Assembly: GCA_963806145.1 (NCBI GenBank)
Contig: CAWDXD010000023.1
Span: 1-64,000, forward strand
DNA: 64,000 nt
DNA from: DASXKD01 sp963806145
GTDB taxonomy: Bacteria > Actinomycetota > Actinomycetes > Streptosporangiales > Streptosporangiaceae
Direction of reading: 5' to 3'
Shown: in pieces, positions 1-9,467 of the stretch
How positions within the stretch are numbered: the stretch's first letter is position 1
Layout of the letters: every line of letters starts with the position of its first letter
Notes under the pieces: generated by a model
What the model saw: only the letters and a program-made list of their open reading frames with translations
The model's database searches: none
Told to the model about the DNA's origin: nothing
Position numbers and translations under genes: made by a program

Positions 1-2
1 AT

Positions 3-311
3 CAGCTCGTCAGCCCGGGCGGGCTGACCGACGCCATCGTCGCCAGCATCGCCTTTCTCGTGCTGGCCTTCACGCCCTTCCCGCTGTGGTGGCGGCTCCG
101 GGTGCTTCCGCAGTGGCGGCATCTTAAGCCGGTGATGATGGCCGCACGCGTCACCGGCCCGGTCTGTTTCCTCCTGCTTGGGATTTCATCGAGCGCGGGC
201 TCCGCGGAAGGGCTCACAGAGCGGATCCTGGCTACCACCTGTGTGCTGTGGATATGCATGCTGGCCATCACATTGATCATTGTTTCCCGCCATGCGCGGG
301 CTCCGCCGTAA
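3..311 (+). CDS. C-terminal end of a membrane protein (5' truncated by window edge)
   Basis: The reading frame is open from the first bases of the window, so the gene begins to the left. The visible 102 residues contain three hydrophobic stretches: one around GLTDAIVASIAFLVLAF, one around VTGPVCFLLLGISS and one around LATTCVLWICMLAITLIIV. A short basic tail ends at the TAA. This looks like the last three membrane helices of a small integral membrane protein. No family is recognisable and no function is proposed. An internal GTG at 60 could serve as a start, but the sequence before it reads as a continuous helix, so a longer gene is more likely. Confidence 0.55.
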   Translation, partial: QLVSPGGLTDAIVASIAFLVLAFTPFPLWWRLRVLPQWRHLKPVMMAARVTGPVCFLLLGISSSAGSAEGLTERILATTCVLWICMLAITLIIVSRHARAPP

Positions 312-786
312 GCCGGACCGGCTAGATGAGGGTCACAAAGCAGCCCGGCAGCTCCGGCCGGCAAGCATCGCACCCACGCTCGCCCGTATTCACAACCCCG
401 CTCCGAACACGGTGATCTGCACGTGCACCGTCACCCTGCTACCGATCACCGGAACCGCAAAAGAATCGGCGTTCCGTCGTGGCGGCGGGACTGGAAGTCG
501 GCTACCGTCCGCAGTTGACGCCGATCGTGGATTGACAACGCGTATCCACCGAAGTGCTATGCGCGGTTGCGTTCCTGGCGGGTCAGCGGCGTACGGCCGT
601 TTCAAGATCGTTCTAAGGCCCAGTTGACCGCTGACATCGAGTCGCGTCCGTGGCCATCGAAGGGCGTCTGGGCGGGGGTTTGTGTCATGGAATCTTGTCC
701 CTTCCGCTGGGTGTGACCTCCAAGGTCACCGGCAGCAGAAGGTCTGAGATGATGCGGTTAGCAGTCTCGCCGCAGGAGCCGCTGAC
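312..786. other. Intergenic region, no supported gene
   Basis: These 475 bases contain several overlapping open frames on both strands, but all have arginine- and proline-rich compositions typical of chance ORFs in GC-rich DNA, and none has a convincing ribosome binding site. The only structure I can point to is the dyad at 713-729, listed separately, just before the next gene. Confidence 0.5.
713..729 (+). promoter_or_regulatory. Perfect 7-bp dyad upstream of the 787 gene
   Basis: GTGACCT is separated by three bases from its exact reverse complement AGGTCAC. It ends 57 bases before the ATG at 787. Its position and symmetry suit a repressor or MerR-type operator, but no regulator gene lies nearby, so this is inference from symmetry only. 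Confidence 0.35.
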
Positions 787-1257
787 ATGCCCGCACCGGA
801 CCTGGCCGTCCTCGCCGAAGGCGACCTGTCAACCGGGGAGCACTGGATTCTCCGCGCCGGTGGCACCAGCACCGGCTTCTACACGTTCCTGGAGACGGTC
901 CACCCGGACGGCCATCGCGATGAGGGCGGCATGGGTGGCCCGCCTCTTTATCCTGGCTCCCTGCTGAACACCTATACCGGAGGCTCCGAGCGGGGACTGC
1001 GCCGCATTGTGGTGCGGGCCGATCCGCGCGTGGCGCAGGTGCGCGTGCACCTGGCCAGCGGGGAGCCGCTCGAACTACCGCCGCTGGCAACCCGGCCGGA
1101 TGTCGGCGTGTCGTTGTTCGCCACCCTGCTGCCGCAGGCCGCCGAATTGGTCTCGGTCACCGCCATCGGCGCGCAAGGCCAGGAGCTCGAACCGCAGGAT
1201 CTGGCCGGGGACGAGGCAGGCTGGCAGCGCTTCTTGCGGCGGCACGGCTGGACGTGA
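787..1257 (+). CDS. Hypothetical protein, 156 aa
   Basis: An ATG is preceded by GGAG at a good distance (GGAGCCGCTGAC-ATG), and codon use matches neighbouring genes. The product is soluble and acidic with no signal peptide or membrane segment. It starts MPAPDLAVLAEGDLSTGEHW and has a glycine-rich segment around residues 40-65 (HRDEGGMGGPPLYPG), then beta-rich sequence. I do not recognise the family. It stands alone, with about 0.9 kb without genes downstream and a possible operator dyad upstream (713-729). Confidence 0.6.
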   Translation: MPAPDLAVLAEGDLSTGEHWILRAGGTSTGFYTFLETVHPDGHRDEGGMGGPPLYPGSLLNTYTGGSERGLRRIVVRADPRVAQVRVHLASGEPLELPPLATRPDVGVSLFATLLPQAAELVSVTAIGAQGQELEPQDLAGDEAGWQRFLRRHGWT

Positions 1258-2145
1258 AGTAGCTACCGCATATTCACCCGCACTCCGCGCACGAGCCGGG
1301 CGCCGCTGACCTGCGCGTAGTAACCGGAGACCGTCGCGCTCCGCCGGCGGTTTATTCATGGCCCCGCCGCGCCCATCCGACGGCGAGCCTCAGCCCGCCA
1401 CCACGCAGCGCCCAGGCTGCGCCGCGCCGCGGGAGCGTGAGCTAACGACCGAGAGCCGACGCGGACCTGTCCGGCGTGCGGCCCGCATTCAGCGCAGTGG
1501 CCCGTGCGAAACCCTCGCACCGGGAGGCCCGCCGACCATGCCACCCGAACCAGCAGATATGCGCGCAGACGATGGCGCATTTGACCGCGCTGACCGAAAT
1601 TCATACTCGGCGATCTGCACAAACGCGCGCTGCGAACGCTTACGCTCCGTGACAGTCGCTGCCCGACTTGACGGCTGTTACCGGACAGCCGCGGTGGCCA
1701 CCATATTCACGGAGTTGTTACCGCCGGTGAGAGCATTCCGGTTGGATGAACGGGCAACGCCCAGTGCCAACCATCGTGGCCCAGATGCCAACTAACGCGT
1801 CCCGGCTCACCTGCCCGCCAACTCCAGCGCGCAGCCCTGCCAGCTGAAGCGCTAACTCGCCAACTCAAGCGCTCAGTCACACCTCCGCTGGGAACATCAG
1901 CGAATCCCCAGGTCGCGTGAAGATCATCCGCCAACGATCATCGCCTGGGTGTGGCGTAAGCGGATCCTGCCCCGGGACCACTGACGCTGGCGAGGCGGTT
2001 GGCCGCCGGCCAGAGCCAACATGACGGCCCCGGCGACAGCGCCCCTCGGTTGCCGACCGGCTGGTGGGAACGCGCCGCCCATGGTCTGAAGAGACCAGCG
2101 ATGAGTTGCCCGGCTCAACGGGGTCTCATAGCTGGGTACGCGAGC
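1258..2145. other. Intergenic region, no supported gene
   Basis: Nearly 0.9 kb without a gene I would defend. The open frames here have low-complexity R/P/A-rich translations, no ribosome binding sites and overlap on both strands. The base composition is less GC-skewed than in genes (more TTA, AAT and ATA triplets around 1560-1740), as expected for non-coding or long-decayed sequence. A short plus-strand stretch near 1920-1983 ends in a frame reading IIAWVWRKRILPRDH before a stop, but it is too short to identify. Confidence 0.5.
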
Positions 2146-3381
2146 CTATCCAGGACGCTCAGCGAGACGGCTGTTCCCGCATGGCCCGGCGGCCCGCGCG
2201 CGGGCGGCCTGACGGACCAGGTGGTCGCGCTCGGCGACGTTCGTAGCCCGGCGGGCGGCATCCGCGTACGCCGTGGCGGCGGCAGGAAGGTCGCCACCCA
2301 GCTCGTGCAGGTGGCCGCGGACGGCGTGCCAGCGGTGCCGCTCGCCGAGCACCTCGCGCAGCCGGTCGGTCTCACGCAGCCCGGCGGCGGCGCCGAGGAC
2401 GTGGCCGGCCGCGACCGCGCGCCCGAGCACCGCGGCGGGGTCCTGGCGCACCGGGTCGCCGGTGAGGGCGACGAGGTCGTCGTACCAGGCGAGGATCTGC
2501 GGCCAGTCGGTCTCCTCGGCGCTCGCCGCGTCGTCGTGCAGGGCGGCGATAGCGGCCTCGACCTGGTAGCGGCCGGGGCGCCGTTCCTCTGTCTGCATGG
2601 CCAGCGCCGACTGCAGGACGCGCACGCCCTCGGCGATCTCGCGCCTGTCCCACAGCCCGCGGTCCTGCCGGTCGAGCGTGACGATCCGGCCCTCGGGATC
2701 GACCCGCGCCGGCAGGCGCGCATGGTTGAGGAGCATCAGCGCGAGCAGCCCGCGCGCCTCCGGTTCCCTGGTGGCGAGGGTGAGCTGGCGGGCGAGCCGG
2801 ATCGCCTCGCGGGCCAGGTCGACCCGGCCCGCGTGACCGGCCGTGTAGACGAGGTAGAGCACGCGCAGCACGACAGCGAGGTCGCCGGGCTGGTCCAGGC
2901 GGCGCCCCTGCAGGGCGCGCTTGGCCCGGCTGATCCGCTGCGCCATCGTCGCCTCCGGGACGTAGAAGGCGTCGGCGATCTCGCGGGTTGTGAGGCCGCC
3001 GACGGCGCGCAAGGTCAGCGCCACCTGGGAGGCGGGCGTGAGGCCACGGTGGCAGCAGCAGAAGAGCAGGAAGAGGGTGTCGTCGCCCTCCTCGGTGGCG
3101 GCGGCCCGCGGCCCGGCGCACGTCTGCTCCTCGCGGCGGTGACGGGCGGCCTCGCTGCGGCGGGCGTCGACGAGCCGCCGGGTCGCGACCGTCGCCAGCC
3201 ACGCGCGCGGGTCGCGCGGCGGGCGCTCGGGCCACACCCGCAGCGCCTCCAGCAGCGCCTCCTGCAGGGCGTCCTCGGCGGCGGCGAAGTCCTCGCCCCG
3301 CCGGACCAGGCCCGCGAGCACCCGAGGGACGAGGGCGCGCAGCGCGCCCTCGTCCAGCCGTCGCGTCGGCTCGCCGCTCAC
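2146..3381 (-). CDS. ECF sigma factor with DUF6596-type C-terminal domain (ECF42-like)
   Basis: The 411-residue product has region 2 at about residues 10-80 (FAAAEDALQEALLEALRVWP), region 4 at about 110-165 with a helix-turn-helix (LTTREIADAFYVPEATMAQR), then a long helical TPR-like C-terminal extension of about 230 residues. That layout is known from the group of sigma factors paired with DGPF/YCII proteins rather than an anti-sigma factor. The gene starts at GTG 3381, six bases after the stop of the DGPF gene, so the two are co-transcribed. By analogy it would redirect RNA polymerase to its own operon and a small regulon, with the C-terminal extension acting as a control domain. The signal is unknown. 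Confidence 0.85.
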   Translation of the reverse strand: MSGEPTRRLDEGALRALVPRVLAGLVRRGEDFAAAEDALQEALLEALRVWPERPPRDPRAWLATVATRRLVDARRSEAARHRREEQTCAGPRAAATEEGDDTLFLLFCCCHRGLTPASQVALTLRAVGGLTTREIADAFYVPEATMAQRISRAKRALQGRRLDQPGDLAVVLRVLYLVYTAGHAGRVDLAREAIRLARQLTLATREPEARGLLALMLLNHARLPARVDPEGRIVTLDRQDRGLWDRREIAEGVRVLQSALAMQTEERRPGRYQVEAAIAALHDDAASAEETDWPQILAWYDDLVALTGDPVRQDPAAVLGRAVAAGHVLGAAAGLRETDRLREVLGERHRWHAVRGHLHELGGDLPAAATAYADAARRATNVAERDHLVRQAARARAAGPCGNSRLAERPG

Positions 3382-3387
3382 AGCGGG

Positions 3388-3798
3388 TCAATCGCCCGAA
3401 GGCGCCCCGGACATGACCTCCCGGACGTCGATCCATTCGTACAGCGGCTCCCCGCCCGGGCCGGGCTCGGAGGAGACGTAGGCCGCGAGCTCGACCGCGC
3501 GCTCGTGCGACTCGACGTCGATCATGTACCAGCCCGCCACGAGATCGCTGGTCTCGGGCAGCGGGCCGTCGGTGGTGACTGGCGCGGCGTCCGGGCCGCC
3601 GTAGCGCACCCAGGTGCGCGCCGGCGTGAGCGCCTGCGCGTCGACGTACTCGCCGTTCTCCTCGAGCAGCTCGCCGACGTGCTTGAGGAAGGCCATGTGC
3701 GCCTCCACATCCTCGGGGGCCCACTGGTCCATCGGGGGAAAGGGACGGTGCGGCTCCGGGCCGCCGCGGTAGTGCTTGAGGAGCAGGTACTTCGGCAT
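3388..3798 (-). CDS. DGPF/YCII-domain protein, partner of the sigma factor
   Basis: A 136-residue protein starting MPKYLLLKHYRGG at an ATG preceded by AGGAGACCACC. The ferredoxin-like YCII fold is indicated by the N-terminal KYLLLKH strand, a central block with GPLPETSDLVAGWYMIDVES, and the C-terminal YEWIDVREVM motif. Genes of this family sit directly beside DUF6596-type ECF sigma factors in many actinobacteria and are thought to be their targets or modulators. The catalytic activity, if any, is not established. It is the first gene of a two-gene unit with the sigma factor. Confidence 0.85.
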   Translation of the reverse strand: MPKYLLLKHYRGGPEPHRPFPPMDQWAPEDVEAHMAFLKHVGELLEENGEYVDAQALTPARTWVRYGGPDAAPVTTDGPLPETSDLVAGWYMIDVESHERAVELAAYVSSEPGPGGEPLYEWIDVREVMSGAPSGD

Positions 3799-3990
3799 GG
3801 TGGTCTCCTGGTGTCGTGGGCCACGCCTGTCGTGGCCCTTCACCTGGTGAGCGGAGCCGGTCAGAGCTTCTCGACATGAAATCACTCGTAGCCGCAGGCT
3901 AAGTACAGTGCACCGCACGGCCCGCCGCGCATGTCTCAGGGGACTACCCGGTCTAGCCTTACCCAGGCTGTCGTGTCGAGGTAGACCAGT

Positions 3991-6108
3991 TCACCGCTGC
4001 GGGAGCGACACCGAGGCCACGATGAACGCGAGGACCTCGGCCTCGTAGCGCAGCCGGTCGTAGCGTCCCGCCGGGCCGACGTGTGCCCCGGCGCCGAGTT
4101 CCGGGCGGAAGAGCAGCCGGCCGCTGGTGCCGCCGCCGCTTGTGCCGCCGTCGCTGGTGGCCCGGAGCCTGGCCACCCACTTGGCCGGCTCATGGATCAG
4201 CACCCGGGGATCGTGCAGGCTCCCGGTGACCAGCAGGTCCGGGCGGGGCCCCGAGGGCATGTTGTCGTACGGGCTGTAGGACTCCATGTAGGCGCGGATG
4301 CGGGGATCCCGGGGGTCGCCCCATTCGTCCCACTCGTTGATGGTGAGCGGGATGTCCGGGTCCAGCATGGTGGTCACGCAGTCCACGAACGGGACCTCGG
4401 CCACCACGGCCCGCCAGCGCCGCGGGGCCATCGAGAACACCGCGCCCTGCAGCAGTCCGCCCGCGGAAAGCCCGCGCGAGACAATCCGGCCCGGTGCCGC
4501 CCAGCCCCGGTCCGCCAGCATGTCGGCCACGGCGATGAAGTCGGTGAAGGTGTTGCGCTTGCGGTCCAGCCGCCCATCCAGCCACCAGGCGCGGCCGCCC
4601 TCACCGCCGCCCCGGACGTGCGCCATCGCATAGACGAAACCCCGGTCGAGCAGGCTCGGCGTTGCCACGCTGAACTCCGGCCAGTCGCATGCCTCATAAG
4701 CCCCGTAACCGTAGAGCAGGCACGGCGCCGTGCCGTCCGGGCGGGCGCCGTGGCGGTAAGCGATCGTGACGGGGATCTGCGTGCCGTCCGCCGCGGGCGC
4801 GGTGATGCGCTCGGTGACGTACCTCGCCGGATCGTGGCCCGGCACGTCCTGCCGTTTGCGCAGTTCCCAGCGGCCGGTGGCCAGATCCACGTCGTGCCAG
4901 GCCGGCGGGTCGATGAGCGACTGCGTGCACACGGTCACCGCCGGGGCGGCGTAGTCCTCGTTGGTCGCCAGGGCGAGCGAGACCTGCGGGCCGCCGGCCT
5001 CGATGAGCCGCTGGTCACCGGTGTGGCGGTCGAGGATGAGCAACTGGGTCGCGGCGCCGTGCCGCTGCTCCACCAGCACGTACTGCCCGAACACGTCGGC
5101 CGACACCAGGCGCGTGTCCGGCGACCCGACGATGACCTCGGTCCAGGCGGCGCTGCCGGGCGCTCGCGCCGGCGCCCGCACCAACCGGAACTCCGCCGCC
5201 TGATCGTTGGTGACCAGGTAGAACTCCCCGCCGTCCGGTCCGTCGCCGTGATCGGCGCGGTATTCGACGCCGGCCTTTCGCGGTTCCAGGACGGCTGGCG
5301 CGGCGCTGGCGTCGGCCGCCGGGATGATGAGCGTCTCCGTGGTGTCCCGCGATGCCGATTCGATCAGCACGTACGCCCTGCTGCGGGTGGACCGCACGGT
5401 CAGGTCGAAACGCTCGTCGCGCTCGGCGAAGACCAGGGCGTCCTGGCCGGCCGGGGTTCCCAGCCGGTGCCGCCAGACCTCGTGCGGGCGGTAGCGGGCG
5501 TCGGGGACGATGTAGAAGAACGATCGCGAGTCGGCCGCCCAGGCCAGCTCGTAGTAGGTGCCGTCGATGCGGTCTGCCAGGTCGGTGCCGCTGACCAGGT
5601 CGCGCACCCGGAGCTGGTAGATCTCGTCCCCGTCGAAATCGACTGAGTAGGCGAGCAGGCGGCCGTCCGGGCTGACCTCGCGGACGCCGAGCTCCACGTA
5701 GCCGCCGGTGCAGGCCGGGTCGTCGAGCAGGAGGTTGACATCCAGGAGCACCTGCGCGGGCGCGCCCCCGGACCCGGCCCGGCAGAACTGCTCGAACTCC
5801 TGCCCCGGGACCGTCCTGGTGAAGTAGGTGTGACCGTCCCTGCGCCAGCTCACCGAGTCCTCCGCCGCGGCGACCCTGGCGATCAGCTCCCCCGCCAGTT
5901 CCTCGCACAATCCGGCATCCAGCTGCTGGTCGTAGTAGGCACGCTCGGCCGCGAGATAGTCGCGCACGGCGGGCAGGTCACGGTCACGCATCCACGCATA
6001 CGGATCCGGTTCACCGCCGGGCAGGACGGCGGGTGGGCCGGCCGGCAGGAACCGGGGCGCGACGGGTGGCCCGGGCGCGGGCGTGCCAGGATCGGTGATA
6101 TGCGACAT
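3991..6108 (-). CDS. ptrB: Oligopeptidase B (S9A serine peptidase)
   Basis: A 705-residue cytosolic prolyl-oligopeptidase-family enzyme that cleaves short peptides after basic residues. The N-terminal half is the beta-propeller (EPDPYAWMRDRD near residue 35). The C-terminal half is the alpha/beta hydrolase with the nucleophile elbow GLSAGG at about residue 548, a catalytic Asp in SLHDPRVL and a catalytic His in GAGAHVGPAGRYD. The ACLLYGYGAYE and AHVRGGGEGGRAWW blocks are typical of oligopeptidase B. Length matches the family (about 680-710). It is divergent from the 6162 gene, with 53 bases between starts. There is no signal peptide. Confidence 0.9.
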   Translation of the reverse strand: MSHITDPGTPAPGPPVAPRFLPAGPPAVLPGGEPDPYAWMRDRDLPAVRDYLAAERAYYDQQLDAGLCEELAGELIARVAAAEDSVSWRRDGHTYFTRTVPGQEFEQFCRAGSGGAPAQVLLDVNLLLDDPACTGGYVELGVREVSPDGRLLAYSVDFDGDEIYQLRVRDLVSGTDLADRIDGTYYELAWAADSRSFFYIVPDARYRPHEVWRHRLGTPAGQDALVFAERDERFDLTVRSTRSRAYVLIESASRDTTETLIIPAADASAAPAVLEPRKAGVEYRADHGDGPDGGEFYLVTNDQAAEFRLVRAPARAPGSAAWTEVIVGSPDTRLVSADVFGQYVLVEQRHGAATQLLILDRHTGDQRLIEAGGPQVSLALATNEDYAAPAVTVCTQSLIDPPAWHDVDLATGRWELRKRQDVPGHDPARYVTERITAPAADGTQIPVTIAYRHGARPDGTAPCLLYGYGAYEACDWPEFSVATPSLLDRGFVYAMAHVRGGGEGGRAWWLDGRLDRKRNTFTDFIAVADMLADRGWAAPGRIVSRGLSAGGLLQGAVFSMAPRRWRAVVAEVPFVDCVTTMLDPDIPLTINEWDEWGDPRDPRIRAYMESYSPYDNMPSGPRPDLLVTGSLHDPRVLIHEPAKWVARLRATSDGGTSGGGTSGRLLFRPELGAGAHVGPAGRYDRLRYEAEVLAFIVASVSLPQR

Positions 6109-6161
6109 CCCGTGATGCTAACGTCCGCAACCTGCGCGGAAGCCCCCAAGGGGGCGAACCG

Positions 6162-7247
6162 TTGAGCCTGCCGGTGCCGGTGGTGTGGAGCGAGGACTGC
6201 CTGCGGCATGAACCGGGCGGTGAGGTATGGCTGGGTGTCCGGGATGACGGCACGGAGGTCCCGGCTCGCGCGCTGGTCCTGCGCGAGGCGCTGGCCGCGG
6301 CCGGGGCACCGGTGGTGGCGGCGGTCCAGCACGGTGACGAGATCGTGCGCACGGTCCACGACCCGGAACTGGTCGACCACCTGGCCGGGGTGTGGCAGGA
6401 CTGGGCGGCGGCGGGGCTTCCCGCGGAGTACGGCCGCGACCGGGTGGTCCCCTACGTCTTCCCGACAGCGGGCATGCTGGCCGGGCTGCCGCAGCATTCT
6501 CCGCCCGCCGTGCACGGGCGGGCCGGGCTGTTCTGCTACGACACGATGACGCTGGTCGGCCCCGGTAGCTGGGCCGCGATCAGGGGAGCCGCGGACGCCG
6601 CACTGACCGCCGCCGACCTGGTCGGCTGGGGCGAGCGGCTCGCGTACGCGCTGTGCCGGCCACCAGGTCACCATGTGACCCGCGGCGCGTACGGCGGGTC
6701 CTGCTACCTCAACAATGCCGCGATCGCGGCGCAGGCGCTGCTGGCCGCCGGGGCACGGCGGATCGCGGTGCTCGACATCGATGCGCACCACGGCAACGGC
6801 ACCCAGATGATCTTCTATGACCGGGCCGACGTCTGGTACGGCTCGCTCCACGTCGATCCTGGCGCCGGGTGGTTCCCGCACTATGCCGGTTACGCGGCGG
6901 AACGCGGCCGCGGCGAGGGCGAGGGCGCCAACCGCAACCTGCCGCTGGCCCCCGGAACCGGGGACGATGACTGGCTCGCCGCCCTGGGCGCTCTGTGTGA
7001 CGAGGCACGTGCCCTGGAGCCCGATGCCATCGTGGTGTCGCTCGGCCTGGACGCGGCTGCCACCGACCCGGAGAGCCCGTTGTGCGTCACCGAGGCCGGC
7101 TACCACGCCGCGGGCCGCATGATCGCCGCGCTCGGGCCGGTGGTCCTGATCCAGGAGGGCGGCTACGACCTGGCCTCGCTCGGCGGGCTTGCCGTGGCGG
7201 CGCTTTCTGGCGCGGCGGAGGGCGCGGGCCTGCGTGCGTCATCATGA
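6162..7247 (+). CDS. Histone-deacetylase-fold amidohydrolase (acetylpolyamine amidohydrolase type)
   Basis: A 361-residue member of the arginase/deacetylase superfamily of Zn hydrolases. Visible active-site motifs are RPPGHH, the zinc-binding DIDAHHGNGTQ, LGLDAAATDP with the second zinc Asp, and QEGGYDL with the transition-state Tyr. Bacterial members deacetylate polyamines or other small amines, and the substrate cannot be told from sequence. The frame opens with TTG at 6162. A GTG at 6171 or 6174 is possible. Its 3' end overlaps the convergent HNH gene fragment by six bases. Confidence 0.85.
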   Translation: MSLPVPVVWSEDCLRHEPGGEVWLGVRDDGTEVPARALVLREALAAAGAPVVAAVQHGDEIVRTVHDPELVDHLAGVWQDWAAAGLPAEYGRDRVVPYVFPTAGMLAGLPQHSPPAVHGRAGLFCYDTMTLVGPGSWAAIRGAADAALTAADLVGWGERLAYALCRPPGHHVTRGAYGGSCYLNNAAIAAQALLAAGARRIAVLDIDAHHGNGTQMIFYDRADVWYGSLHVDPGAGWFPHYAGYAAERGRGEGEGANRNLPLAPGTGDDDWLAALGALCDEARALEPDAIVVSLGLDAAATDPESPLCVTEAGYHAAGRMIAALGPVVLIQEGGYDLASLGGLAVAALSGAAEGAGLRASS

Positions 7248-8248
7248 GGTCATGCGCAAACTCTCGGCGGCCTGCGGGCCGGACTCGTCACGGTGGTCCC
7301 TGTGGTCACAGGACTCGTTCCTGTCGATCGGGTCGCGGGGTTCGGTGCTGTCCATCGGCTCTGTGGGCTCCGCGTTGTCGGTGGGCTCGGTCGGCTCCTT
7401 CGCCTCGGTGCTCTCCGCGGGCTCGGCCTTCTCGGTCTTGTCTCTGCTGTCGGCACGCTCCTGCCTGGCGGTCATGTCGTACCGCACCGTCCGCGCGCTG
7501 ATGTCAGCACCGCAGGCGGCGGGCCGGCCAGCCCCGCGGACGCGTGGCGCGCCCGGATAGCCGGTACCGGGGCTGGGCGGGCCGTGCCCGGGTGGTCCGT
7601 GGCTGTGCAGGGTGCGGGTGTGGTCGGGGCTGGTGGCGGTGGTAGTGCCGTCGGGATGCAGGGTGAGGGTCCAGCCCCACCGGTGGATCGCGGTGAGGTG
7701 GTGGAAGGTGCACAGGGGCACCAGGTTAGGCAGGGTGGTGGGCCCGCCGCGGGCGCGGGGGATCAGATGGTGGATGTCGCAGACGCTGGCGGGCTCGTCG
7801 CAACCAGGGAAGGCGCAGTGCGGATGGCGGGTGGTGGCGGCGCGGCGCAGGTGGGCGGGGATGGTCTCGGTGGCGGCGCCGATGTCCAGGGGCAGGCTGG
7901 CCGTGGTCAGTGGCCTGCCGTCGAGGGCGGCGCGCAGCCGGGCGGCGAGCCCGTCCGGGCCGGAGAGGGCGTCGGCGGCCAGGCCGAGCAGCGCCCGGCG
8001 CAGCCGGTCGCGGGTCGCGGGACCGGGCGAGCCGCCGCCCGGGCCGCCGGACTGGCTGGGACCAGGGTCACCGGGCTGCCCAGGGCCAGGGCCACCGGAC
8101 TGCCTGGGGCCGCCGGGCTGGCCGGAACCGCCGTGATGGCCGGGCACGTCGAGTCGACCGGGGCCAGGGCCGCCGGATCGGCCGGGGTCAGGGCCGCCGG
8201 ATCGGCCGGTGCCGTCGGCGGTGGCGTGGCGGCCTGTCCCGCGGCTTA
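7242..8248 (-). pseudogene. C-terminal (HNH) half of a DUF222/13E12 gene split by insertion
   Basis: This is the HNH nuclease half of a DUF222-HNH protein. It carries CAFPGCDEP (CxxC-type zinc ligand), CDIHHLIPRARGG, NLVPLCTFHH and a W-rich end, all as in 13E12 repeat proteins. A proline/glycine-rich linker precedes it. A repetitive acidic tail (TEPTEPTDNAEPTEP type) follows. The frame stays open up to 8248, where the inserted DNA begins. The N-terminal DUF222 half lies at 14278-15253 on the same strand. Joining 8248 to 14278 restores one continuous frame of 660 codons plus stop. A GTG at 8147 might allow separate translation of the HNH part. Confidence 0.85.
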
Positions 8249-8265
8249 GTGGCTGTGTCTGAACC

Positions 8266-9183
8266 TCAGCTGGGGCGGGCCAGGCGCCGGGTCATGATGG
8301 TGATCATGGCCCAGTAGACGGCGGCTTCGTGGTGGGCGGGGAGGCGTTCGTAGTCGCGGGCGCAGCGGCGGTAGCTGGTGATCCAGGCCAGGGTCCGCTC
8401 GACCACCCACCGGCGCGGCAGGACTTCGAAGGTGTGCTGGTTGGGAGGCCGTTTGACGATCTCGACGGTCAGCTTGAGGTAGGTCGCCGCCCAGGGCTGG
8501 AGTGTCCCGGCATAGACGGCATCGGCCCAGGCGCGGCGGACGCGGCGGCGGGCCCGGTGCAGGTTGAACAGCAGCGGCCGGGCGGCGTCGCGGTCTTGCA
8601 CCGATGCCGGGGTGGCCAGCACTTCCAGCAGCAGGCCACTGGTGTCGACGGCGAGGTGCCGCTTGCGGCCGTTGACTTTCTTGGCGTTATCCCAGCCACG
8701 GCTGGAGCGGGGCACGGTCGGCGCCGCCCGGACCGACTGCGAATCGATCACCGCGGCGGTCGGCTCCACCGTGCTCCCGGCGGCCAGCCGAACCGCCGCG
8801 CGTAACGCATCATGCAGGGCTATCGTGGCCCCCCGGGCGTTCCACCGCTGGAACAGGCCGTAGATGGTGCGCCAGGGCGGGAAGTCGGCTGGCAGCGCCC
8901 GCCACACGCACCCGTTGTGGATGACGTACCGGATCGCGTCCACCACGACCCGGCGGCTGTGCTGTTCGGGCCGCCCGCCCGCAGGGGTCTGGCAGGCCGG
9001 GACCGGCAGCAACGGCGCGTTTAGCGCCCATTCGGCATCGGTGGTGTCGGAGGGGGTAGCGGCGCGGGCGGCGGCAACACCGGCGGGCGCATGCGCGCCC
9101 CGGCATGGCAGGGCACACTGGCACCAAGGCTCCCGGTGTTGCGGGCTGGTTTCGTCACCCCCGTCACTACCAGGAGCCCCGCT
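8266..9183 (-). CDS. IS5-family transposase
   Basis: A DDE transposase of the IS5 family. The N-terminal DUF4096-like domain is visible as DTTDAEWALNAPLLP, CVWRALPADFPPWRTIYGLF and LFQRW. The DDE core follows, with AVIDSQSVRAA (first Asp), KRHLAVDTSGLLLEV, WADAVYAGTLQP (second Asp) and RRWVVERTLAWI (Glu), ending YERLPAHHEAAVYWAMI. All three catalytic acidic residues are present. The stop codon lies inside the left inverted repeat. The start is uncertain: the conserved part begins near 9050, and the GTG at 9183 is the nearest plausible start. The upstream junction with passenger DNA may have replaced the native start region. Confidence 0.75.
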   Translation of the reverse strand, partial: SGAPGSDGGDETSPQHREPWCQCALPCRGAHAPAGVAAARAATPSDTTDAEWALNAPLLPVPACQTPAGGRPEQHSRRVVVDAIRYVIHNGCVWRALPADFPPWRTIYGLFQRWNARGATIALHDALRAAVRLAAGSTVEPTAAVIDSQSVRAAPTVPRSSRGWDNAKKVNGRKRHLAVDTSGLLLEVLATPASVQDRDAARPLLFNLHRARRRVRRAWADAVYAGTLQPWAATYLKLTVEIVKRPPNQHTFEVLPRRWVVERTLAWITSYRRCARDYERLPAHHEAAVYWAMITIMTRRLARPS

Positions 9184-9467
9184 CACATTCCAGCCGGGCT
9201 GGCTGGCGTGTGAGCGGGCTCCGGGGGGCGAGCTGGGGTAGCCGCCGTTGCTGGCCCGGGATCTAGGTGCCGGCGCTGCGTGCGGAGGACCTCGGGGAGC
9301 TGGCTGACGTTGGCTGGCCGGCGTGGCTGCGGGCGTCCGCGCTGATGGCGCGGCGATCCTCGCCGCGCCGGCTCGATGACCAGCGTGACGGGAGGGCCAG
9401 CGTGTCACCGCGGCCCCACCCGGGCTGGCTGGGGCCGCGGTGCGCGTGCCTCGCGGTGAGGCTGCGC

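Noticed and set aside
280..627. A 115-residue frame in the first intergenic gap
   Set aside because: No binding site and a composition typical of chance frames; overlapped by frames on the other strand.
1999..3879. A 626-residue open frame on the plus strand
   Set aside because: It is the antisense shadow of the sigma factor and DGPF genes. The translation has no domain and is rich in G, R and A, as is common opposite GC-rich genes.
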